Part shown: piece after piece, positions 46,661-53,899 of the stretch
Numbering within the stretch: position 1 is the first letter of the stretch
How the letters are laid out: every line of letters begins with the position of its first letter
NCBI RefSeq assembly: GCF_000772105.1
Contig: NZ_CP009354.1
Coordinates: 1,302,001 to 1,366,000 of the forward strand
Direction: 5' to 3'
Source of the DNA: Vibrio tubiashii ATCC 19109
GTDB taxonomy: Bacteria > Pseudomonadota > Gammaproteobacteria > Enterobacterales > Vibrionaceae
DNA: 64,000 bases
Made by a program: the position numbers and the translations under genes
The notes under the pieces: generated by a model
The model's database searches: none
What the model was told of the DNA's origin: nothing
The model's input: only the letters and a program-made list of their open reading frames with translations

Positions 46661-48490
46661 ATGACCCAATTTGACTCGGCCTCTTTCCTTAAAACAGTAA
46701 CCAATCAGCCCGGCGTTTATCGCATGTATAACGCCGATGCTGTGGTTATCTATGTTGGTAAAGCCAAAGACCTCAAAAAACGCCTTTCAAGCTATTTCAG
46801 AATTAAAGTAGATAGCGAGAAAACGCGTGCTCTCGTTAGTAATATTGCCAAAATTGATGTCACGGTAACTCACACCGAGACAGAAGCTCTGATCCTTGAG
46901 CACAATTACATCAAACAGTACCTGCCCAAATACAACGTATTGTTGCGCGATGATAAGTCCTATCCGTACATCTTTGTCAGCGGACATAAGCATCCAAGGC
47001 TTTCGATGCATCGCGGTGCAAAAAAGCGTAAAGGGGAGTACTTTGGCCCTTACCCCGACTCAGGTGCGGTTCGAGAAACGCTTCATCTGATCCAAAAGAT
47101 ATTTCCGGTTCGCCAATGTGAGGACACGGTGTATAGCAACCGAACTCGCCCTTGTTTGATGTATCAAATTGGTCGTTGCGCTGCGCCTTGCGTCAGTAGT
47201 GTCATTTCCGATGATGACTATAGCGAGCTGGTTGATTTAGTACGTTTGTTTCTACAAGGTAAAGACCAACAAGTTCTGAGTTCTTTGGTCGAAAAAATGG
47301 AGCAGGCGAGCCAATCTTTACGTTTTGAAGAAGCAGCCAAGTTCCGCGATCAAATTCAAGCAATACGCCGTGTGCAAGAGCAGCAATTTGTATCCGAAGA
47401 CTCTATGGACGATATGGATGTGCTCGGCTTTGCCCAAGAAAATGGTATTGCCTGTATTCATATCTTGATGATTCGCCAAGGTAAGGTGTTGGGCAGCCGT
47501 AGCCATTTTCCCAAGATTCCAAATAGTACGACTCAGCAAGAAGTGTTTTATAGCTTCCTCAGTCAATACTACTTAAGTCACAATGAAGCGAGAACCATTC
47601 CAACCCGTATCATACTCAACACAGATTTGATGGATGATTCTGACTCGTTGGCTGAAGCGCTCTCAGGTATTGCGGGACGTAAGGTCCATTTTCATGTAAA
47701 TCCGACGGGTACACGTGGTAGATACCTGAAACTCTCTAATACCAACGCGTTAACGGCCATTACGACCAAGATCAATCATAAGATGACGATTTCTCAGCGT
47801 TTCAAAGAGCTGCGAGAGCTACTTGGAATGGAGAGCATAACGCGTATGGAGTGTTTTGATATTTCTCATACTATGGGTGAGAGCACGATTGCTTCCTGCG
47901 TTGTGTTTAATCATGAAGGGCCAGTTAAGCAAGAGTATCGTCGTTACAATATCTCTGGAATTACTGGTGGTGATGACTATGCGGCGATGGGGCAGGCACT
48001 AGAGCGCCGTTACTCGAAACAACTCGAAGTAGAAAAGATTCCAGACATCGTATTTATCGATGGTGGTAAAGGGCAACTCAATCGAGCCCATGAGATTATT
48101 TCTCAGTATTGGGGAGACTGGCCAAAGCGCCCGCATTTGATCGGTATCGCAAAAGGTGTAACTCGTAAACCAGGACTGGAAACTTTGATTACGGTGGAAG
48201 GGGATGAGTTTAATCTTCCTAGTGACGCACCTGCTCTGCATCTTATGCAGCATATCCGAGATGAAAGTCATAACCATGCGATTGCTGGTCATAGGGCAAA
48301 ACGTGGAAAAACGCGTAGAACCAGTGCTTTAGAAGGCATTGAGGGCGTTGGGCCAAAACGTCGCCAAGCGCTACTCAAATACATGGGTGGGTTACAAGAA
48401 CTTAAACGTGCCAGTGTTGAAGAAATCGCCAAAGTACCAGGTATTAGTGTTTCTTTGGCAGAAAACATTTATCAAGCATTGAAACAATAG
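46661..48490 (+). CDS. uvrC: UvrABC excinuclease subunit C
   Basis: The nuclease of nucleotide excision repair, making both incisions. It has 609 aa with the GIY-YIG domain ([20 protein letters not shown]), the UvrB-binding UVR region near residue 200-240, the RNase H-like domain with FDISHTMGE and [10 protein letters not shown], and the C-terminal helix-hairpin-helix ([24 protein letters not shown]). It follows varA with a 47-bp gap and precedes pgsA. Confidence 0.97.
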   Translation: MTQFDSASFLKTVTNQPGVYRMYNADAVVIYVGKAKDLKKRLSSYFRIKVDSEKTRALVSNIAKIDVTVTHTETEALILEHNYIKQYLPKYNVLLRDDKSYPYIFVSGHKHPRLSMHRGAKKRKGEYFGPYPDSGAVRETLHLIQKIFPVRQCEDTVYSNRTRPCLMYQIGRCAAPCVSSVISDDDYSELVDLVRLFLQGKDQQVLSSLVEKMEQASQSLRFEEAAKFRDQIQAIRRVQEQQFVSEDSMDDMDVLGFAQENGIACIHILMIRQGKVLGSRSHFPKIPNSTTQQEVFYSFLSQYYLSHNEARTIPTRIILNTDLMDDSDSLAEALSGIAGRKVHFHVNPTGTRGRYLKLSNTNALTAITTKINHKMTISQRFKELRELLGMESITRMECFDISHTMGESTIASCVVFNHEGPVKQEYRRYNISGITGGDDYAAMGQALERRYSKQLEVEKIPDIVFIDGGKGQLNRAHEIISQYWGDWPKRPHLIGIAKGVTRKPGLETLITVEGDEFNLPSDAPALHLMQHIRDESHNHAIAGHRAKRGKTRRTSALEGIEGVGPKRRQALLKYMGGLQELKRASVEEIAKVPGISVSLAENIYQALKQ

Positions 48491-48567
48491 AAAAAATCCC
48501 GCACCATAAGGCGCTGTTTGAAGTACCAAATAGAGCCATACGCAAACAAAAAGAGCCTTAACTAAAT

Positions 48568-49125
48568 ATGCGTTTAAATATCCCGAACATATTGTCTTTG
48601 TTGCGACTTTTCTTGATACCAGTATTTGTCGTTGTTTTTTATCTTCCTTATAGCTGGTCTCCTTTTGCCGCCGCAATGGTGTTTTGGGTTGCTGGATTTA
48701 CAGATTGGCTAGATGGCATGCTGGCTCGAAAATTGGGTCAAACCTCCCGTTTTGGCGCATTTATTGATCCTGTCGCAGATAAAGTTCTTGTTGCGACCGC
48801 GCTGATTTTGATCACCGAACATTACCACAGCATTTGGATCACGATTCCGGCAGTGACGATGATCGCTCGTGAAATCATCATCTCAGCACTACGTGAATGG
48901 ATGGCTGAAATCGGAAAACGAGCCAGTGTGGCGGTATCTTGGGTGGGTAAAGTTAAGACTCTGAGCCAGATGTTCGCTTTATGGGTGCTTATCTGGCGCT
49001 ACGATGATTGGATGATTTGGTTAGGTTATGCAGCATTGTACATTGCGACCTTCCTTACTTACTGGTCGATGGCGCAGTATCTCATGGCAGCAAAAGATGA
49101 TTTGCTGAGTGAAGAACACCACTGA
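48568..49125 (+). CDS. pgsA: CDP-diacylglycerol-glycerol-3-phosphate phosphatidyltransferase
   Basis: The committed step to phosphatidylglycerol at the inner membrane; its product is the substrate of the cardiolipin synthase at 5.3 kb. The full motif D-x2-DG-x2-AR-x8-G-x3-D-x3-D is present in DWLDGMLAR...GAFIDPVAD. It has 185 aa, several helices and the typical start [14 protein letters not shown]. The order uvrC-pgsA is conserved. Confidence 0.97.
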   Translation: MRLNIPNILSLLRLFLIPVFVVVFYLPYSWSPFAAAMVFWVAGFTDWLDGMLARKLGQTSRFGAFIDPVADKVLVATALILITEHYHSIWITIPAVTMIAREIIISALREWMAEIGKRASVAVSWVGKVKTLSQMFALWVLIWRYDDWMIWLGYAALYIATFLTYWSMAQYLMAAKDDLLSEEHH

Positions 49126-49130
49126 TTTTG

Positions 49131-49156
49131 AAAGCGGGCAATAGCCCGCTTTTTTG
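49131..49156 (+). terminator. Rho-independent terminator of pgsA
   Basis: The stem AAAGCGGGC/GCCCGCTTT with AATA loop is followed by a T run. Confidence 0.9.
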
Positions 49157-49280
49157 TATCTCACATTTTCACAAACTCAATTAACTCAGTGGATTTGCTC
49201 AATTATTTGCTAACAAACTCGTTAATTTGAGTCGTTTTGCACGTTTAATAGACAAACGATTCGAAAATTCAAAATTAGTG

Positions 49281-49308
49281 TTGACTCGTTAGTTCGAATG
49301 CGTAGAAT
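49281..49308 (+). promoter_or_regulatory. Sigma-70 promoter of the tRNA cluster
   Basis: TTGACT (49281-49286) and TAGAAT (49303-49308) are 16 bp apart, followed by a GC-rich discriminator (GCATCCC) typical of stringently controlled stable RNA promoters. Confidence 0.7.
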
Positions 49309-49363
49309 GCATCCCGTACCCAAGAGGAATTGAGTGAATAACTCTTCAACTTGGTGTGACAGA

Positions 49364-49437
49364 GGCGCGTTGGCAGAGTGGCTATGCAGCGGATTGCAAA
49401 TCCGTGGACCTCGGTTCGACTCCGGGACGCGCCTCCA
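49364..49437 (+). tRNA. tRNA-Cys (GCA)
   Basis: 74 nt with encoded CCA. The acceptor arms GGCGCGT/ACGCGCC pair, the T loop is GGTTCGACTCC, and the anticodon loop TTGCAAA gives GCA. Confidence 0.95.
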
Positions 49438-49440
49438 TTT

Positions 49441-49516
49441 GCGACACTAGCTCAGTTGGTAGAGCGCAACCTTGCCAAGGTTGAGGTCACGAGTTCGAAC
49501 CTCGTGTGTCGCTCCA
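49441..49516 (+). tRNA. tRNA-Gly (GCC), copy 1
   Basis: 76 nt with encoded CCA. The acceptor GCGACAC/GTGTCGC pairs, and the anticodon loop TTGCCAA gives GCC. Confidence 0.95.
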
Positions 49517-49590
49517 AATTATTTTTGATAACGATTCCCTCAAGGGTCGCTATCACGGATGGTGTCTCCATCACAAATTTAGATTTGTGT

Positions 49591-49677
49591 GCCCTGGTGG
49601 TGGAATTGGTAGACACAAGGGATTTAAAATCCCTCGGCGTTCGCGCTGTGCCGGTTCAAGTCCGGCCCGGGGCACCA
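49591..49677 (+). tRNA. tRNA-Leu (TAA)
   Basis: 87 nt with a long variable arm, as expected for Leu, and encoded CCA. The anticodon loop TTTAAAA gives TAA (UUA codon). Confidence 0.93.
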
Positions 49678-49695
49678 TCTAATCTAACGCATTAC

Positions 49696-49771
49696 GCGAC
49701 ACTAGCTCAGTTGGTAGAGCGCAACCTTGCCAAGGTTGAGGTCACGAGTTCGAACCTCGTGTGTCGCTCCA
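49696..49771 (+). tRNA. tRNA-Gly (GCC), copy 2
   Basis: Identical over its 76 nt to the first Gly tRNA of the cluster; same anticodon GCC and encoded CCA. Confidence 0.95.
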
Positions 49772-49776
49772 AGTTT

Positions 49777-49806
49777 AAAACCCTAGCAGAAATGCTAGGG
49801 TTTTTT
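49777..49806 (+). terminator. Terminator of the tRNA cluster
   Basis: The stem AACCCTAGCA/TGCTAGGGTT with GAAA loop is followed by six T residues. Confidence 0.92.
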
Positions 49807-49904
49807 GCGTTATACACTTTGCCTATCTTAACTCTGCAACAACTCTCAAGTCCTGATTGATTTTTGAACATTCATTGTGTGAATTTATTAATAAATCGAA
49901 TAAA

Positions 49905-49920
49905 ATAAACGTTCGTTTAT
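49905..49920. promoter_or_regulatory. Palindromic candidate operator
   Basis: ATAAACG-TT-CGTTTAT, a perfect 7+2+7 palindrome of the type bound by TetR-family repressors. No regulator with known preference for it is adjacent. Confidence 0.35.
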
Positions 49921-49955
49921 ATGAAGCCGCTCCAAGAGTTGTAGGATGAGTCCGA

Positions 49956-50108
49956 ATGGATAGATCAAAATGGTTAGTTTGCAATACTTCCTATCTAGGC
50001 GTGTCGTTTAGTTCTGCATCACAACCTCCATACACTTTGCCTCAGAAAGATATCTTTAACCTGTTTTGCACAAATGGGTCATTGAACAGTGTTAATAGCG
50101 AGCACTAA
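49956..50108 (+). CDS. Possible small upstream reading frame of the GGDEF gene
   Basis: A 50-codon frame starting ATG, with AGGAT about 8 bp upstream, ending 2 bp before the TTG start of the GGDEF gene. It begins MDRSKWLVCNTSYLG and has no recognised domain. The close junction would allow translational coupling. It could equally be chance. Confidence 0.25.
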   Translation: MDRSKWLVCNTSYLGVSFSSASQPPYTLPQKDIFNLFCTNGSLNSVNSEH

Positions 50109-50110
50109 CC

Positions 50111-51592
50111 TTGACTAAGATGATACCTAAGCTTGTCGCGAAATTTTCGATTAATCAGATGTTGGTGATATCGCATCTGTTGTTGGTCGTTATTTTAGTC
50201 GCTGGCTTTAGCTATACGCGTTACCAAAGCGAATGGTACCGTCACATCGATTATTCTGCGTCGATCGCTAAGCTCACCTTAGCGCCACATATTCCTTTGA
50301 TGTCGAGCTCCGTAGCCGGGATCAACTACGCTAACCTCACTATGCCAAGCACTAAACAGATGCTGGCATCGATTGATGATTTGGAGTTTTTGGAGATAGC
50401 AGGACGCTCTGACTACTCAGATCAAAAAGTCCAAATACGGTTTTTTAAACGTTTTGATTATCTCTGGCGTGCAGATGTAAAACAGGAAGAGATTACTGAG
50501 CATGAGATAAAGCTCAATTCATTAAAAGCTCAAATTGAAGCGACGGGTACTGACAACGTTATTAAACACAAAAAGCTGTTGTTTATTGAAAACAGAATTA
50601 AACGTGAGCATGAAGCTTTAGTCGAAAGCCTTTACGTCAATGATAATGTCTTCATACCCTGGAGTAAGCCAGAAACAACCATAGACTCCTACTACCTTGA
50701 CGAGGAGTTGTGCACCCTTAATGTCGTTTTACCTTTGATCAATAAAAACGGTGGTGAGGTATGGGCAGTTTTTGATGCGAGCGATCTGACGCAACTACAG
50801 CGCTCATTAATTGAAGAGATTATTGCCGAGGCTATCGTCGCGCTCGCCATTTCTTTGATTTTAATCGGTTGGGTTTCTCATTGGATAGTTTCCCCCCTTA
50901 AGTCTCTTGCTGAGCATATGCGCTCAGGAGAATCAAATAGCGATCTTAAAGATTTTACCGAACTGAATCGAAGTGATGAGATTGGTCAGTTGGCACGAGC
51001 TTATCAAGGTTTGCTGATTAAGCTCGATAACCAACTAAATATCTTGCGCACTAAATCGGATACTGACCCACTGACAGGACTTGGCTCGCGACATAAGTAT
51101 TCTCGTACCGCGACGCCGTTTTTAAAACGTCATCTTGCTAAAGGCAACTATGTTGGTTTGATCGTGTGTGATGTAGATAATTTTAAAGCCTTTAACGATA
51201 TCTATGGACACACGGAAGGCGACAACGCGTTATCTCAGGTTGGGAAAAAGATCAAACAGCTGGCGCGAGACTCAGATTTAGCTTTTCGTTATGGTGGAGA
51301 AGAATTTGTTATTTTCTGTGCTAGGCCAGAAGCGGAGCAACTTGCCAACTTTACTGAACGTTTAAGGCGCGAGATTGAAGGCATGGCCATCACCCATAAA
51401 GGAAACCAACCTTATGCTATTGTCACCATCTCCGTCGGGGGAGCGATAGCCGAAAGGCAGAATCTGTATGAAGGTTTCAACACCCATCAAGAGTTGCAAG
51501 AAGCGATGTTTAACGTCGCAGACAAAGCCTTGTATGAGTGTAAACAGAGTGGTCGCAACAAAGTGATTTGGTCGAGTAAGCTCGACAAATAA
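50111..51592 (+). CDS. Membrane diguanylate cyclase (GGDEF)
   Basis: Makes c-di-GMP from two GTP. The 493 aa have helices at about residues 15-35 and 235-255 flanking a periplasmic sensor domain. A HAMP region follows, then the GGDEF domain with active-site RYGGEEF and an upstream RDSD five residues before it, an intact allosteric inhibition site. The start TTG at 50111 or the ATG at 50120 are both possible; neither has a strong ribosome site. A bidirectional terminator follows. Confidence 0.92.
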   Translation: MTKMIPKLVAKFSINQMLVISHLLLVVILVAGFSYTRYQSEWYRHIDYSASIAKLTLAPHIPLMSSSVAGINYANLTMPSTKQMLASIDDLEFLEIAGRSDYSDQKVQIRFFKRFDYLWRADVKQEEITEHEIKLNSLKAQIEATGTDNVIKHKKLLFIENRIKREHEALVESLYVNDNVFIPWSKPETTIDSYYLDEELCTLNVVLPLINKNGGEVWAVFDASDLTQLQRSLIEEIIAEAIVALAISLILIGWVSHWIVSPLKSLAEHMRSGESNSDLKDFTELNRSDEIGQLARAYQGLLIKLDNQLNILRTKSDTDPLTGLGSRHKYSRTATPFLKRHLAKGNYVGLIVCDVDNFKAFNDIYGHTEGDNALSQVGKKIKQLARDSDLAFRYGGEEFVIFCARPEAEQLANFTERLRREIEGMAITHKGNQPYAIVTISVGGAIAERQNLYEGFNTHQELQEAMFNVADKALYECKQSGRNKVIWSSKLDK

Positions 51593-51618
51593 AATGAGCA
51601 CGATATCGTGCTCATTTT
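51591..51618. terminator. Bidirectional terminator
   Basis: A 28-bp perfect palindrome (AAAATGAGCACGAT and its complement) lies between convergent genes and overlaps the GGDEF stop codon. Confidence 0.85.
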
Positions 51619-51620
51619 GG

Positions 51621-52700
51621 TTAACTCTCTTTGACCAAACGGTAAATTTTACCGCTATCGGTACTGAAAATAAGTTCACCATTGGGAAGCGCTTCAATGT
51701 CTCTAATTCGCTCTCCAAGTTCTTCTAAAATTCTTGTTTCACCAATGATTTCGCCATCTTTGACAGTCAAGATGTTAATATGCGTTAGCTTAAGTGCGCC
51801 GGCTAAAAGCTTTCCTGATAACTCTGGGTACTTGTCACCTCGGTAAAGAATCAGCGAGCTAGGGGCAATAGAGGGAATGTATACTTTCTTTGGAGAGCTG
51901 ATCCCTTCTTTTTCAGTTGATTCTCCGACCGCGATTGGCCCCCAATATTCTTTACCGTGCGATGTCACAGGCCAACCATAGTTTGCCCCTTTCTCTATTA
52001 AGTTCACTTCGTCACCACCCCGTGGGCCATGTTCTATAGACCATAGACTTTTCTGCTTACTATCAAAAAACAGACCTTGCGGGTTTCTATGCCCATAGCT
52101 CCAAATCTCATCAAGCTTGCCTTCTTCAGCGATAAAAGGATTATCTTGAGCGGCGTCGCCGTTAAGTTGCAACTTGAGAATACTTCCCGCGTGTGTCGTC
52201 AAATCTTGACCATTGTCTCTCTCTCCTCGGTCTCCGACACTCATGTATAAGTGGTCAGCATCAAAAGCGATTCGGCTGCCAAAATGCCGTCCTCCATCAG
52301 AGCCGGATCGTGTCACTAGCATCTCTTGCCACGTTGAAAGCTGACCGTTTTGGTAAACGGCTTTGGCTAGTGTGGTTTCTATCGCTTTACCAATAGATTT
52401 TGAATAGGTGACATAGATTTGTGTTGAGTCTTTAGGGGATACGGCTACGTCGAGAAGTCCTCCCTGACCAGAAACTCGTACGTCCGGTACTTTACCAATG
52501 TCTTGGTAGTGATTGTTTGTCAGATCTAGCACACCAATCGTTCCATTTTTTTCACTGACAATAACTTTGTTGTCGCCTAAATAGCTGATTCCCCAAGGCA
52601 CATTAAGGCCTACCACCAGAGGTTCTGCATACCAAGTATTGGCAACTGCGCTTGAGATAGAGAGTAAACCGATAGCGAGACAAGTAAGGGGCTTTTTCAT
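51621..52700 (-). CDS. PQQ-dependent aldose sugar dehydrogenase (YliI-like)
   Basis: A periplasmic beta-propeller of 359 aa with signal peptide ending near AVA/N (residue 20). The family stretches GLNVPWGISYLGD, GGLLDVAVSP, GGRHFGSRIAFD, GDRGERDNGQDL, GHRNPQGLFFD and EHGPRGGDEVN are present, including the His and Arg that contact PQQ. It oxidises aldoses with low specificity in the E. coli homologue. It is a single gene, divergent from the TetR gene. Confidence 0.88.
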   Translation of the reverse strand: MKKPLTCLAIGLLSISSAVANTWYAEPLVVGLNVPWGISYLGDNKVIVSEKNGTIGVLDLTNNHYQDIGKVPDVRVSGQGGLLDVAVSPKDSTQIYVTYSKSIGKAIETTLAKAVYQNGQLSTWQEMLVTRSGSDGGRHFGSRIAFDADHLYMSVGDRGERDNGQDLTTHAGSILKLQLNGDAAQDNPFIAEEGKLDEIWSYGHRNPQGLFFDSKQKSLWSIEHGPRGGDEVNLIEKGANYGWPVTSHGKEYWGPIAVGESTEKEGISSPKKVYIPSIAPSSLILYRGDKYPELSGKLLAGALKLTHINILTVKDGEIIGETRILEELGERIRDIEALPNGELIFSTDSGKIYRLVKES

Positions 52701-52788
52701 ACAAAATCCATTTTGAAATTAGCTTACCAAGCAATAGTAGCATTTGAATCCATACATTACTGTCATAAATGTTTTATCAAATAACTGC

Positions 52789-52816
52789 TTGATATGATCA
52801 ATAAATGCGCTATTAT
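52789..52816 (+). promoter_or_regulatory. Promoter of the TetR gene
   Basis: TTGATA (52789-52794) and TATTAT (52811-52816) are 16 bp apart. Transcription would begin within the adjacent palindromes, consistent with autorepression. Confidence 0.6.
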
Positions 52817-52845
52817 GACGACGTGTCAAAAATGACGAATCGTCA
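52816..52845 (+). promoter_or_regulatory. Tandem TetR operators at the regulator promoter
   Basis: TGACGAATCGTCA (52833-52845) is a perfect 13-bp palindrome. A degenerate copy TGACGACGTGTCA (52816-52828) lies 17 bp away, centre to centre, on the -10/+1 region. Confidence 0.65.
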
Positions 52846-52927
52846 TTAATGGTGTTTATAACGTATGTGGTATTCGTGTTACAATAGTAAGGTTAGGGAG
52901 TAAACGACTGAGACGGATTAGATAATC

Positions 52928-53716
52928 ATGTTTGGTTTTGGCTGTAGTAAAAATGACAAAAAAGAAGGCTCTAGCTGTTCGTTTGGTTTGACCAAAAAGC
53001 AGCAGGCGATTGCAGATAGAGAAGTAGAACTCACTCTATTAGCGAAGTCGCTTGTCCAAGAGCAAGGGTGGAGTAACTTGACGATGGACAAGTTAACTTC
53101 AGCGAGTGCGTATTCTAAAGGCACGATTTACAATCATTTTTGCAGTAAAGAAGATGTGATTATGGCGCTGTGCATACATTCACTGAAAAGTGAGGCTGTT
53201 TTGTTTGCGCGTGCTGGTGAATTTGAAGGCAACACCCGTGAAAAGGTGATTGCGCTCCACGTTGGTTATCGTATTTACGCTCGTATGGAGCCAGTATTGT
53301 CAACGTGTGCGATTATGGCAAAGAGCCCTTGGGTACTTGAGAAAGCCTCCCCAGAAAGGGTAAAAGAGCTAAATACTCTCGAAGAACAAGTGATTGAACA
53401 TGCTGATCAACTTGTACTTAATGGAGTAGAGCAGGGAGACTTGAAGTTCTCTCCTGGTATTGGTTCTGATGCTATCGTATTTGCCAACTGGTCAATTGCT
53501 TTTGGTTCAAACGCATTGACACAGAATGCTTCAAATAGCCATTGTATCAATCGTTTGCAAGACCCCTATACCGTACTCAATAACGCCAACATGTTATTGG
53601 ATGGCTTGGCTTGGAAGCCTTTATCGACAGAGTGGGATTATCGAAAAACTTGGCGCAGAGTAGAGCAAGAGTTGTTCGCCCAAGAGATAGATTATTTAGA
53701 GTCTGTAGGTCGATAG
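52928..53716 (+). CDS. TetR-family transcriptional regulator
   Basis: A 262-aa repressor. The N-terminal HTH (about residues 35-75) reads LTMDKLTSASAYSKGTIYNHF, typical of TetR. An extra N-terminal extension contains two cysteines (GCSKND, SSCSFG), and the C-terminal ligand domain has others. The gene sits behind two copies of the palindrome found ahead of the next operon, so it probably represses itself and the MMPL operon. The ligand is unknown; a membrane-active lipid or hydrophobic compound is plausible from the regulated genes. Confidence 0.9.
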   Translation: MFGFGCSKNDKKEGSSCSFGLTKKQQAIADREVELTLLAKSLVQEQGWSNLTMDKLTSASAYSKGTIYNHFCSKEDVIMALCIHSLKSEAVLFARAGEFEGNTREKVIALHVGYRIYARMEPVLSTCAIMAKSPWVLEKASPERVKELNTLEEQVIEHADQLVLNGVEQGDLKFSPGIGSDAIVFANWSIAFGSNALTQNASNSHCINRLQDPYTVLNNANMLLDGLAWKPLSTEWDYRKTWRRVEQELFAQEIDYLESVGR

Positions 53717-53736
53717 GCTAAAAGTATTTCATCATA

Positions 53737-53756
53737 AAAGCCCGTAAGGGCTTTTA
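53737..53756 (+). terminator. Terminator of the TetR gene
   Basis: The stem AAAAGCCC/GGGCTTTT with GTAA loop lies 20 bp past the stop; the T run is short. Confidence 0.7.
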
Positions 53757-53768
53757 AAATCACCATTT

Positions 53769-53798
53769 TTGACGAATCGTCACATAAAGCACTAATAC
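53769..53798 (+). promoter_or_regulatory. Promoter of the MMPL operon with operator on the -35 box
   Basis: TTGACG (53769-53774) and TAATAC (53793-53798) are 18 bp apart. The perfect palindrome TGACGAATCGTCA (53770-53782) overlaps the -35 box, so a bound repressor would block RNA polymerase. Confidence 0.6.
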
Positions 53799-53838
53799 TC
53801 AGAATCTAATTAACAGGTTCAGGGGTTGTTACTTAAGT

Positions 53839-53858
53839 ACCAGCATTTGCTGGTTTTT
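53839..53858 (+). terminator. Terminator-like hairpin in the MMPL leader
   Basis: The stem ACCAGC/GCTGGT with ATTT loop is followed by TTTT. It lies between the promoter and the first gene, so it might attenuate the operon, or it may be a weak terminator for read-through from the TetR gene. Confidence 0.4.
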
Positions 53859-53871
53859 AATTAACCGCTTT

Positions 53872-53884
53872 TGACGAAGCGTCA
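53872..53884 (+). promoter_or_regulatory. Third TetR operator copy
   Basis: TGACGAAGCGTCA differs by one base from the perfect palindrome and lies 15 bp before the MMPL start codon, where it could act as a roadblock or serve a second promoter. Confidence 0.5.
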
Positions 53885-53899
53885 CAAATGGAGAGTGTG

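Larger units (their letters stand above)
49807..50110. other. Upstream region of the GGDEF gene
   Basis: About 300 bp. It contains a perfect palindrome (49905-49920) and a possible 50-codon reading frame (49956-50108) ending 2 bp before the GGDEF start; both are listed. Confidence 0.5.

Noticed and set aside
49364..49771. tRNA cluster as an integration site of a mobile element
   Set aside because: No integrase gene and no direct repeat of a tRNA 3' end were seen nearby; the two identical Gly tRNAs are ordinary gene copies.
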